Positions 9,201 through 17,767 of a stretch of 64,000 bases of DNA are shown here, in pieces. Position 1 is the first letter of the stretch, and each line of letters opens with the position of its first letter. The stretch covers positions 10,009,453 through 10,073,452 of the forward strand of contig NC_087084.1 in NCBI RefSeq assembly GCF_026151205.1. The letters are read 5' to 3'. The notes under the pieces are model-generated. The model was not told where the DNA came from and ran no database searches. It worked only from the letters and a program-made list of their open reading frames with translations. This DNA comes from Bolinopsis microptera. Its lineage: Eukaryota > Ctenophora > Tentaculata > Lobata > Bolinopsidae. The position numbers were made by a program, and so were the translations under genes.

Positions 9201-11167
9201 AGCTTTGCAAGTAGGTAGAGGAGTGGGTCTGTGACAGCTTCCTTGTGACAAAGATCACTGCGCTGTTCTTGAGCGGATATCCTGTTTGTAATTGAGTCCA
9301 CAACCTCTTGGTTCCATATTACTGCGATCGATTGATGGCCCAGTTTATGGTCAGCTTTCAGTTTGAGGTCTTCACTTGTAGTGCCACCCATCGGGTAGCT
9401 CTTCCTGTTTAGCGTATTTTCCAGTATAGTGACTAGGCTCGCCGGGGTGAGGTTGGAGTCTCCATTTAGGAAGTCGTGTTTGATGTGGATCAGAGATTCT
9501 CTCCCAGCAGAGCAATCATGGTATCCTTCCTCGTTAATTCTGATACAGCCTAGTTCATGTTTTGGAATAGAGAATGATTCAGCAAAGTTAATGTCAGATT
9601 CTGATGGGGACCTTTTCCGCACAGGTGTTGCATTAAATAACTCCTTGTCGACCTTTAGCCGAAGACGTTTCTTCACAATTTCAGCAGGGGGGTATGGGCC
9701 TACTGATCTCGATCTCGGTCGGATTCGACTGAAACGGGAGTCGTAAGGGGATAGCAACATCCGTTTCTTGCCCGAGTGAATGGGCAGTGGGGTGATCTCA
9801 GGGGCTCCTATGCCTGTGAAGTAGCCATCGATTTCTTCATCATTTTCTGACTTTGGTCTCTTGGCTGGAGTTATGTGAATGCTCGGGGTTGGCCAGGACT
9901 TTGTGATATCAAGTCGTGCTATTTGGTTTTGATAAAGAGGGGAGGGTGGTGTTCTGTTCCCAGAATCTTGTTCATCATCATCCTTTTCGATGAATTCTAT
10001 TACTTTGTTTTTGAGAGACTCACTGACGGTCGTCGGGGTTTCTTCAGTGAGTGGTGAAACCACGGGGAGATGACAATCTCTTTTCAGTGGGGTGAGCAGA
10101 TGATCGCCATCTGTCTCAGAGATGGTGGTTGTGTCAGCACTGTTGCCGAAAACCCAGTTGTTGGCGAATCCAAGTATTTTGAAAAAGGATTTTTCAGACA
10201 CCATGCTGACGTTTGATTTTTCGTTGATACTGATGTTGTTTGAGGTTTCAAATCTACCGGGTAAACTTACACGTTTTTTGTTGCTATCGCGTTTATCCTC
10301 GGTTTTGACATCTGTATTTGTTTCACACTGACTGAGTATCTTCTGTTTACTCTTTTTCGGACCATCTCCATCATCATCATCTTCCTCATTATCGTCTCCT
10401 ATCAGTTTACTGTAGTTTGCACGATTTCCTATGGGTTTTCTACTGGTGACTCTGAGTCGTTGTGAGGTGTTAGAACTCGTGGAGTCAGACGAGCTTTGTT
10501 TGCCAGTATCATTACCTGAGGATTCGTCAGTGTCCTGATTTGCGACTGATGTGGCTGCAGAGTTAAATGTATATCCTAAAACATGTATTTCTCTACATTG
10601 TACATGTCGTGTACTGAGTTCGCAGCTCACTCTCCCGGAAGTAGCACAGGGAGTGTTGGTATAAGGTGTAGTAAATTTTACAATATCTACCCGGGCTAGT
10701 GGCGGGACTGACACCGCGGGCCGGCCGGGTGGCGAGACTGCGGCTTCACTCCGCTCAGACCGCTGCTTTTTGCATACCTCTGCAGTTATGCTGTTTTGAC
10801 TCAGGATGGGACACAAGAAATGGGACACAGAGTATAGGTTCTGGCAGAGAATTGACAAAAAGATGTAAGAATTGTGCGTGTCAGGAGTGAGAGGTTGCCT
10901 GTTCGAACCCGGTGTGGTGATTGTCCTAGTATTATGATATACATTGTTAGGGCTAGAGTTTAATAGTTCAATATATTTCATACAACAGACCATCAAAATA
11001 CTCCATGGGGGTGGGGGGGGGGGGGGGGGGGGGGGGCTTGCCTTCCGAGATCGCATTACAAAGGGGAACCCTCTAGTCCAAAATCGTATATTGAACTTCG
11101 AAAACCGAAAAAAATATTTTCGACTCATTATAATGATCAGGGTAGCTACAGGGGTGCCATAGTGCAA
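6266..11167 (-). CDS. LINE ORF1 with coiled coil and SGNH-esterase-like C-terminus
   Basis: Open for 1633 codons from the first ATG, but the true start is uncertain. The first ~190 residues contain a proline run made by a C homopolymer and look untranslated; a plausible splice acceptor lies near 10560, and the first convincing low-complexity coding stretch (SSGNDTGKQSSSDST) is near 10500. The middle is Lys/Ser/Glu-rich, with a CDSC motif followed by a predicted coiled coil (about 7600-7860). The last ~190 residues (6290-6870) resemble the SGNH/GDSL esterase domain known from CR1/L2 ORF1 proteins, including the beta-strand VVIHVG and the late S.RGQ helix. The nucleophile block reads IVHDAY instead of GDS, the GxND block reads GFGD, and the final His block reads IQLSERG. 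Expected role: RNA binding and chaperone or membrane association during retrotransposition, probably without esterase activity. Confidence 0.8.
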   Translation of the reverse strand: MHYGTPVATLIIIMSRKYFFRFSKFNIRFWTRGFPFVMRSRKASPPPPPPPPPPWSILMVCCMKYIELLNSSPNNVYHNTRTITTPGSNRQPLTPDTHNSYIFLSILCQNLYSVSHFLCPILSQNSITAEVCKKQRSERSEAAVSPPGRPAVSVPPLARVDIVKFTTPYTNTPCATSGRVSCELSTRHVQCREIHVLGYTFNSAATSVANQDTDESSGNDTGKQSSSDSTSSNTSQRLRVTSRKPIGNRANYSKLIGDDNEEDDDDGDGPKKSKQKILSQCETNTDVKTEDKRDSNKKRVSLPGRFETSNNISINEKSNVSMVSEKSFFKILGFANNWVFGNSADTTTISETDGDHLLTPLKRDCHLPVVSPLTEETPTTVSESLKNKVIEFIEKDDDEQDSGNRTPPSPLYQNQIARLDITKSWPTPSIHITPAKRPKSENDEEIDGYFTGIGAPEITPLPIHSGKKRMLLSPYDSRFSRIRPRSRSVGPYPPAEIVKKRLRLKVDKELFNATPVRKRSPSESDINFAESFSIPKHELGCIRINEEGYHDCSAGRESLIHIKHDFLNGDSNLTPASLVTILENTLNRKSYPMGGTTSEDLKLKADHKLGHQSIAVIWNQEVVDSITNRISAQEQRSDLCHKEAVTDPLLYLLAKLNAHYQQIDIKKTSPMFNSLEIISMEGRNFKIDLSETDRGLGDPMICLHMGRERALNIIPKKLNIAMMDVFDVQLTNLAVISALPKTTESMLISLARENALEADILDFHIIVSPKHHTLREEDNVPTQLQRREFNTDCKVIETGTQLTKDVTAMEQAENPAASDELNVSVMVADTQVTKDEGSDQSETREELPNHHQSPATNDEQNELLTETQLTKTENSGSAEQRDNASKKEAFVEPQKALTTNVFLQEKTCELIIEGQKSAAIKKWLKFCNLKSQGNNLKNQASLLQLVKLVNQQQAQASKSFISGMVEKMKGSLIDGELFHLGLDSKKTASLTDAAKKKLLRERILDTQEGRAQSNDEKTSKLLPTMLSDSSDGISSQEDSADEWETPAENSNSDVKLKEFVKKKKAPITSKNKRAKKKKETSKVGTSTGSNQTDTLVNCDSCKSITEGPLKVLQECLLRLQDDICKQNAIIENLAIRTRTMQEQHANPKTPPPNKRLEANNKLIFETLNTQQTCLDTITDSLSKMKKDYTKTKNKIDALEPNVQKTKKSVTTDLMNPTTKVNNNATSSPQVAKRECIPEYAETSQRQQTMILCVLAALWRDNQELKSSLKEMRGMSTKDKSFDQAKSKAGIEKEKSSNNNGAQKTRSTNELNNMKHHNTELSSFSSTAKEPQKDACAMTENSGIFRIAEKDLPQTTNTSEKIILNSTKTKENKKNDAPPDDSTDWNMSTSSDSRKHLLPNPKTNQLRKTNILTNCKANLPFTGPKSSQSKKFNTHKCLIVHDAYFDKFEQDKFSRVFDISRLKEKSAESTIKNGNLISRIKAVKPETVVIHVGFGDVLCNTEGNIITNNFKKIIYNVLENTSTKLCVSLMIPVPGYPETNSRLRQINNTLREFISCERTSHKYKDRLFTTNNDSLGGYIERKIDDNGKASIQLSERGQSRLWLRLRDSLQRSVGIQTPSKQTNNRTLRNDSLHE

Positions 11168-11340
11168 AGAAATTGCTACTAACTGCTACTAACTGCTACT
11201 AACTGCTGCTAACTGCTACTAACTGCTATTAACTGCTGCTAACTGCTACTAACTGCTACTAACTGCTACTAACTGCTGCTAACTGCTATTAACTGCTGCT
11301 AACTGCTACTAACTGCTACTAACTGCTACTAACTGCTTGC
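11161..11340. repeat. 10-bp minisatellite (AACTGCTACT)n
   Basis: About seventeen head-to-tail copies of AACTGCTACT with variants AACTGCTGCT and AACTGCTATT. The order of variants repeats, suggesting higher-order duplication. The array is followed at 11355-11372 by a short inverted copy (GCAGCAGTTAGTAGCAG), allowing a hairpin with the array. Confidence 0.9.
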
Positions 11341-11485
11341 ATTGCGCGCGCCGTTTGCAGCAGTTAGTAGCAGAACTTTTTTCCTATTTTGCTGAGAGTA
11401 AACTGATTTAGATCATTTAAAATTCAATTTTAATTCTGCGTTTTATATACAACGTATGCTGTAAAATTTATAATTCTGGCGTTGT

Positions 11486-11700
11486 TCGATACGCTAAGGA
11501 CCCCAGATACACCTTACTAGACGTATTTTTGACTGTAGAATCGATCAAAAGTGGTTTTAAGATGATTGGACTGACTTTTTGGGGGTAAAATTGCAAAAAA
11601 CCGATTTTTGGGCCAAAAATAGGCCAAAAAACCATGTTTTTTGATATTTTGAGCAAGTTAATTTTGTTGGCATGTCGGCAAAACTTGCCAAAAACTGATT
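11486..11700. repeat. Truncated copy of the 13127-13983 TIR element
   Basis: The segment beginning TTCGATACGCTAAGGACCCC and ending near GGCAAAACTTGCC is almost identical to 13152-13357 (one clear difference is CTG for CCG before TAGAATCG). A more diverged inverted copy lies at about 22205-22432. This copy lacks the outer TIR, so it is a deletion derivative or a nested fragment. Confidence 0.85.
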
Positions 11701-12036
11701 TTGGCCACGTGCTGGCCTAATTTTGCTTACTTCGATAGAAACAATAAACATGTGTAAATGAATAATAGAACTAGCAATAATAATACATTTATAGTAATAC
11801 AATGTTTACCAAATGTGATGCCCTCCAACATCATACGTGAATGATCAAAAATGTTTAATTTTAACTTAGTACTTTTGAGTTATGAAAAAAATACGAAAAT
11901 GGCGAATAGTCCTGCGAAAAATAGCACGACAAATAATTAATTTTCATTTTAATAATAGGCATGTAACCATGAAATCCTGGCGTTTATTACGAACATGACC
12001 CACATTTATAAAAAGATAGTTCTCCACTCAATACCT

Positions 12037-12733
12037 TAGATGGCAAGTACGTACGGTACAGGGCTTTAAGTACGTACGGTACAGCTACTTTTAAAGGTAC
12101 GTACCGTACAGGCCCTATAGGGTACAGCCTTTTTTGGGATGTAAATGTAACTTACTTTTTTCAAAGTCAGTGGAGTACTACTACTTGCAATGTTCCTTTG
12201 GCTTTAGTATTATAATAATTTTATTTGAGGGAGTAGTCGAAGAGAAACATGAATTATTAAGAATTAACGAGCAGTGACAGATAAAATCAGTATCACATTT
12301 TAATGTGCTTATTGGAGTAAATAAACACTAGTTTTTCAGCAAGCTGAAGCTTCAGCCTCAGCCTTCTTTTATTCATAAGATATTCGTAGTCTCTAAAGTT
12401 TGTTTCACACAATGAGGATGCCCTCAAAATCGCGTAAACAACATCTGCCCACTTTATCAACCAACATAGTTCAAAGCGCCAAATCTAATGTCACATGGTC
12501 CAACCCTTCTGGAACATTTTTTCGCGCACGTATTGTACATTAACTGCTCTAAATCTAATGGAATTAATTGAAATGCAGCGATGAGCGAATTCAGCTTCCA
12601 TGAAATTGTCGTGTGAACGTGGTTTTTGTGCATTTTTTCGCAATTGCAAGCACTGTACCTTTCAGCCCAAGTTTAAAAGTACGTACCGTACAGCTAATTT
12701 AAAGGTACGTACCGTACGTACTTGCCATCTTAG
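12037..12733. mobile_element. MULE-like MITE with palindromic GTACGTAC TIRs and 10-bp TSD
   Basis: The left end TAGATGGCAAGTACGTACGG and right end (reverse complement CTAAGATGGCAAGTACGTAC) form inverted repeats. Both are followed inward by further copies of GTACGTACGGTACAG. The same 10-mer CTCAATACCT flanks the element at 12027-12036 and 12734-12743, a perfect target duplication. A 9-10 bp TSD is typical of Mutator-like elements. The roughly 700-bp interior has no ORF. Confidence 0.85.
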
Positions 12734-13126
12734 CTCAATACCTGTCTAGACTTAAGTCTGCTAAAAGAAGTTCGCGGTTCTCTTAAATGGTAATTGTCTC
12801 TCCATATTTATTAAACCCTTTAACGATTAAGTATATTTATTATTTAAGGGGGATGATCATAGAACTAACGCAAGCAAATCAAACTCCAAGCTAATCAAAC
12901 CACCAATTCAACATTTTAAGCAAATGTTGAGACAGGATCTTTCCAATATTTCTCGATGATCGATCAGTCATATAAGGTGTTCATTTATCGCATGGGACGC
13001 TTCGTTTATTGTTTATCGCAACCTATTTATGTTGATGAATATTAAGTTTGAACTTTTTTAAACTCGTGATCAATCACTTACTACTGAACCAGAACTTTGG
13101 TTGTTATAACCTCCTATTCTATTCTA

Positions 13127-13983
13127 GTAGAGGCTCTTACGGGCATTGTCTGCTCGATACGCTAAGGACCCCAGATACACCTTACTAGACGTATTTTTGA
13201 CCGTAGAATCGATCAAAAGTGGTTTTAAGATGATTGGACTGACTTTTTGGGGGTAAAATTGCAAAAAACCGATTTTTGGGCCAAAAATAGGTCAAAAAAC
13301 CATGTTTTTTGATATTTTGAGCAAGTTAATTTTGTTGGCATGTCGGCAAAACTTGCATGGAGATAGCTATAACACAGCCGCACAAGATGATATAAAAATT
13401 TGAAAAATCCCTCTATTTTTTTGGGGGTAAAAATGCAAAAAAGTGGTAAAAATTTTGACTTTTTTGCTTGAAGTTTGAATATTTTTTTGCAGTTGTATTA
13501 AATCAATCCAAAAATAGTCACATCGTGTTTGCCTAAATGTTTCCTTTCCGAGAAGTACCCACTTCATATACTTTATCGAAGTTTGAATATTGTCACTCCG
13601 CAAGCGTTTTTGCCAAATTTTCGACGCGCACTACGCGCAAAAGCATTTAGTTGTTATCAATTGGCACCCGCGCGTTCATCATAAATTTCAAACAGCTATA
13701 ACTCAGCGAGATTATGTCCGTTCTAGCTCATATTTTCACACCAAACAGAAAATAATGTGATCTTATTGCTGACAAAATATGAATATAATCACTCTATTTG
13801 CCTTAGAGTAATAGACTGTCAAAGTTTAAAACGCGCATTGGTATAGCACGTGACTAATAAGGCCAAATTTATACTTCTTAACATATTATCGATCCTTAGA
13901 CATCATACTATTGTGTCCAATTAGCGGTTAGGTCTCTAAACTCGTAGCAGAAAACACGTCTTTTTGCCCGTAAGAGCCTCTAC
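13127..13983. mobile_element. Tc1/mariner-like MITE (TA target site)
   Basis: Perfect TIRs GTAGAGGCTCTTACGGGCA at 13127-13145 and inverted at 13965-13983, flanked by TA on both sides (13125-13126 and 13984-13985). The interior is AT-rich and without a credible transposase ORF. Fragments of the same family occur at 11486-11700 and inverted at 22205-22432, where the TIR has diverged to TGCCCGTAAGGCCCATTCTAC. Confidence 0.8.
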
Positions 13984-14088
13984 TATACCGATATAATGAC
14001 CTCAGCATCGAATCCTTTTTGAAAGAGTTTAACCGTTCGTTCTGTTGTGCTGTCTCCCTGTCCTTATACTATGGATTGTTTCGCAGCC

Positions 14089-17000
14089 TTATCCTCCAGT
14101 CTCCATCATAACAATACCATTCTCATTGGTAAAATGATCTTCATCGCATGCCTCTGGATCTTTTGATACAAAAGATATCGAGCCTTTTTCTTTATCCTTT
14201 TCAATTTCCAAGATATTCTTTGAATTCAAATCCTCGTCTTGAGATGTTTCGCATTCTTCAGGAATAGTTTTCAATATCATATGCATAATAATGAATTTAC
14301 TTGGGAAACATTCTGTTTGTTGGAATATTTTAGAATTCTCAGTTGATATTTCTGTTTCATTCAAAGGAGCAAAATTATTTTTAGTGAAATCTGGTTTTTC
14401 AGTAGACTCCATAGTAACATCATTTTTGTACAAAATAGTGGGAACTTCCTTGTTGACAGTTTTGTTATCATTATACGTTCTGATTTCTTCATCTTGTCCT
14501 GACAGCTCATTTTCATTAAGAGCGGATTGTGGAGTCATGGCGACGTTTCTTTCCACGTCTCTTTTCCATTTGTTAGCTATACTTATACCCACTTTGTTTA
14601 TCGATAATGAACACCGTCTTACACAAGACATGTAAAATAGAGATACCCAATATCTAAATTTATTTACCGTCAACTTGACTGTCGCGATTATGGAATCATG
14701 ATATAGAATGGGATTTATCACCGAATTTATTGGTAGAATCACTATCGAAGATATTGGATACAAGGCTGCAGCATCCATTAATTCAAAAGAATGCAGCACA
14801 CACACCGACATAAAAGGGACCCAACAAAAGAAATCTGTCGCGATTATGATAGCTATTTGATGATGGGTGTCCTCTTTATCTCTTGAGCGTCTATTCTGGT
14901 CTCCATTATTGCACCTTCTTGCTCGTTTCTTTGAGCTCTTTGTAAAGAACAAAACTTTACTGTAGCAGATAACTATGATGATGAAACACACAAAATTCAG
15001 GATTAGATTTGACCATACATAAACTTTTTGTGGGTCTTCTCTTGATACAAAGTATTTGAACAGACATACGCCATCATTGCCATAAAAATGAACTTTCCGT
15101 CTCCCTATACCTCCATATTGGTTTGAAAACATTTTGCTTATCAAGTTATTGATTTGTTCCCAAGTGTACACAACAGAGCCAGCGATTCGTCCATAATATT
15201 CGTTTATCTTGTTAATGTGTGTGTGTCTTTGGTGACAAATGCTGGAAATATTGTAATTTTTGAATTATATGTCATGCCATTGACAAAGATATTCTCATAG
15301 CGGACTATTAAGGGGATATAGGCCAGACAAAATGATGCAATTGAAATAATCGCGATGATGATGACCATTTTTGCACCTGCATATTTGGAGGTCATTTTTT
15401 GAACTTTTATGATACCGATAGCCCTAAAGATGCTGAGAATTGTCATCGAAAAGAGGGATATTTGACCACCGAATGTACTGAACACTCCCAAGAAAGCACA
15501 CCCATCACTGGATAACCAATTAAATCGTTCTTTACAGTACGATTCCGCAAAGATGACTGAGTCTAAAATAGCAATGGTTAACAGGTACAGTCCCGTTATT
15601 AAATCTCCAACATGAATGACAGTTGTCAGAGCTTTATTGTTCAATGCCGACGTGAAATGTCTGGTTGCCAGGTGTCTAAAATTCTTAAAAAGTTTGACAG
15701 AGTTTAGGATAACTGCCGCAAAACCAACTACCCAACTGGAAACCTTTAGAGAAAGTTTTGAAATAATTGTTCTTCTACAGTCCTCATTGCACTCGTCGCT
15801 GTAGTCAGCACAATCTATTTTCCCATCACATTTCTGGCCCCTTTCAATGAAACGTTTTGAAGATATGCATAAAAAGTTGTTAATGCATGTTTTTTCATCT
15901 GAGCTATCACCACAATCGTCAACTAAGTTGCAAACTTTGTCATAATCGACACATTTATCATTTTTGCAGAGAAATATATCATTTTGATATCGTCCACTTT
16001 TCTTGTTTTTATTCAAAAAGGTCAGGCGATTCTTATTCTCTATTGTGAAAACCCTGTCCTCGTATTGGTTATCAATCATACAAGAGTCATATTTAAGTGG
16101 TCGCAATGGACAAACAGGCTGCTCTTTGCATCTTTTCAAGCAACTAAGATAAACGTACACTCTTCCATATACGTTTTTGCAGTCTACGATGGTCTTTGGT
16201 AAAACTATCGTTGGTATACCGTTGAGTCCAAAAATAGAGACTGGCAAGAAATATTCTTTGACACATTGTGATATATAGTGACCTAAACTCTTACTCACTC
16301 CAGCAACACAATGCATTAGAAATTCCAATGGCTTTGCTTTTCCAATGACGATGGGGTTCGTGAAAATATGTTTGGATGATTTAGTCTGACCACAAACTCT
16401 TGCATGATCACAAATGTCATGACCGTTACACAGATCTTGGAACGTAACAAAATTGTATGATCTAGGGCTGCAGATGTAAACATCTTCACATTTACTACTG
16501 TCAGGCACATAACGAGAAAATCTGCCGATTCCACATGTTGGCCACATCTCTGTTTCGTCCTCTCCGTTTAGACAGTCTTTACTTCCGTCCATCAGCCAAG
16601 AGATGGGTATAGAAAGTTTTGTGTTATGGCGATATCTGCGGGAACATGTAGACAAAGTCATTATGTCACAGATCTTAGATGTTTCATCACTTTTATCGGA
16701 ACAATCCGAAATTCCATTGCATAATCGATGCTTATGGACATTACAAGAGCGAGTGGTTCTCAAGCATAAGCTGTCGAATCCATCATCGCACAAACCTGGC
16801 TTCTGAACGCAGGTGGCAAATTTAGACACCGTAGATGGGTATCCGTCAATCATACACCGCACTACTCCTCTCATTGGGTCCGTACAATTAGTTTGGTCCA
16901 TATAGAATTTGCAGTATGGTGCATACAGAATTTTATCAACGTGCTTCTTATATCGAGTTAATAATTCAGCAACATACAACGGGTTATAGATTATTAGCGC

Positions 17001-17767
17001 AGAACATCTGGTGAAATTGGAAAGCCTCCGGTATGAGATTGATGATTCTATATCCCATGAGACCCACCATTCTGGAATGCATTGTTTGCTCTTTTTGACA
17101 TCTTCATATAGTTTTTGATAGGCAACGTTTTCTTCATAATCCCCGTAATTTATGACACTGTTTCCATAAGGTGTTATATCAAATAAACCATTCCTACCAG
17201 TATATAGATCTATCATATGATGGTTGTACACGGAACAATCGATTTCATCCTCACCACTTTCGCAATCAAGTCTGCTATCACATATTTGTTCCGTTCTTAT
17301 ATATGTCACATTATTGTTACTTGTGATGTTCACACAAAATATACCATAACGATGACCATTACACAACGCTTCATCAAGACAACTATGATCTTCACATAAT
17401 CCATTACATGTAGTAACATCAGCAATACTAAAATCCGATAGAGTTATATTTGCTTTGTAAAGGGTAAAAATCTTAGGTGTTACTTCCCCAATCTCTTTCT
17501 TAAAATATGTGCTACATAAAGATTCAGAAATGTTTTCTTGTGCGTTCATGGTCAGTTTGTTGGTACAACCTTGATATACACGAGGATCGTCAGAACAGAT
17601 CTTTGTTACACACTCGCGAGGGAAATTGTTTGTTGAATTCAGTCGCTTACGTGGAAAATATACGTAATATTGTGAGGCCGAATCGTAGCATTCAATGATT
17701 TCAAAATGTGCGTCTTTTTGACAAACATTTCTCAGAAATCCTTTAGTTTCGGCAATGGTACACGCTC
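14089..17767 (-). CDS. Receptor last exon: Cys-rich/LDLa region and 7TM domain, frameshifted
   Basis: Acceptor TTTCAG at about 17768-17773 in phase 1; no intron afterwards. The extracellular part has LDLa-like modules ending in RLDCESGEDEIDC, ISDCSDKSDETSKIC, KDCLNGEDE, DDCGDSSDEKTC and IDCADYSDEC. The 7TM part shows HVGDLITGLYLL (TM2 Asp), DGCAFLG (TM3 Cys), TILSIFRAIGI in place of the D/ERY motif, CWVPF (TM6) and NSVINPILY (TM7 NPxxY). The frame from the ectodomain stops at 15204-15206, just before TM5. The downstream frame resumes in the extracellular loop and runs from 15250 to a TAA at 14089, with ECL2 Cys NDGVC. The switch lies in an 11-base TG/CA run at 15216-15226; a change of one dinucleotide would make the frame continuous. 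The ~190-aa cytoplasmic tail is acidic and Ser/Thr-rich. Confidence 0.85.

Larger units (their letters stand above)
2524..11167 (-). mobile_element. Apparently intact CR1/L2-type non-LTR retrotransposon (LINE)
   Basis: Two long ORFs on the minus strand, ORF1 then ORF2, with an 8-nt overlap. The 3' end on this strand is formed by four copies of a 7-bp unit (TTTCTAA) at about 2524-2553, about 140 bp after the ORF2 stop. Microsatellite 3' tails instead of poly(A) are characteristic of CR1/L2-type LINEs. Domain content (long ORF1 with CxxC, coiled coil and SGNH-like domain; ORF2 with APE-type endonuclease, RT with a WADD catalytic box and C-terminal Cys-His) agrees with that clade. Neither ORF has an internal stop, so this copy could be young or active. 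The 5' end is not defined: the ORF runs through a G/C homopolymer at 11011-11036 and stops near a 10-bp tandem array at 11170, which could be 5' UTR or flank. Confidence 0.85.

Noticed and set aside
10860-10925. tRNA-like B-box (TGTTCGAACCCG) inside the LINE 5' region
   Set aside because: No A-box or cloverleaf could be built around it; it is within a long ORF and probably chance or an internal promoter at most.
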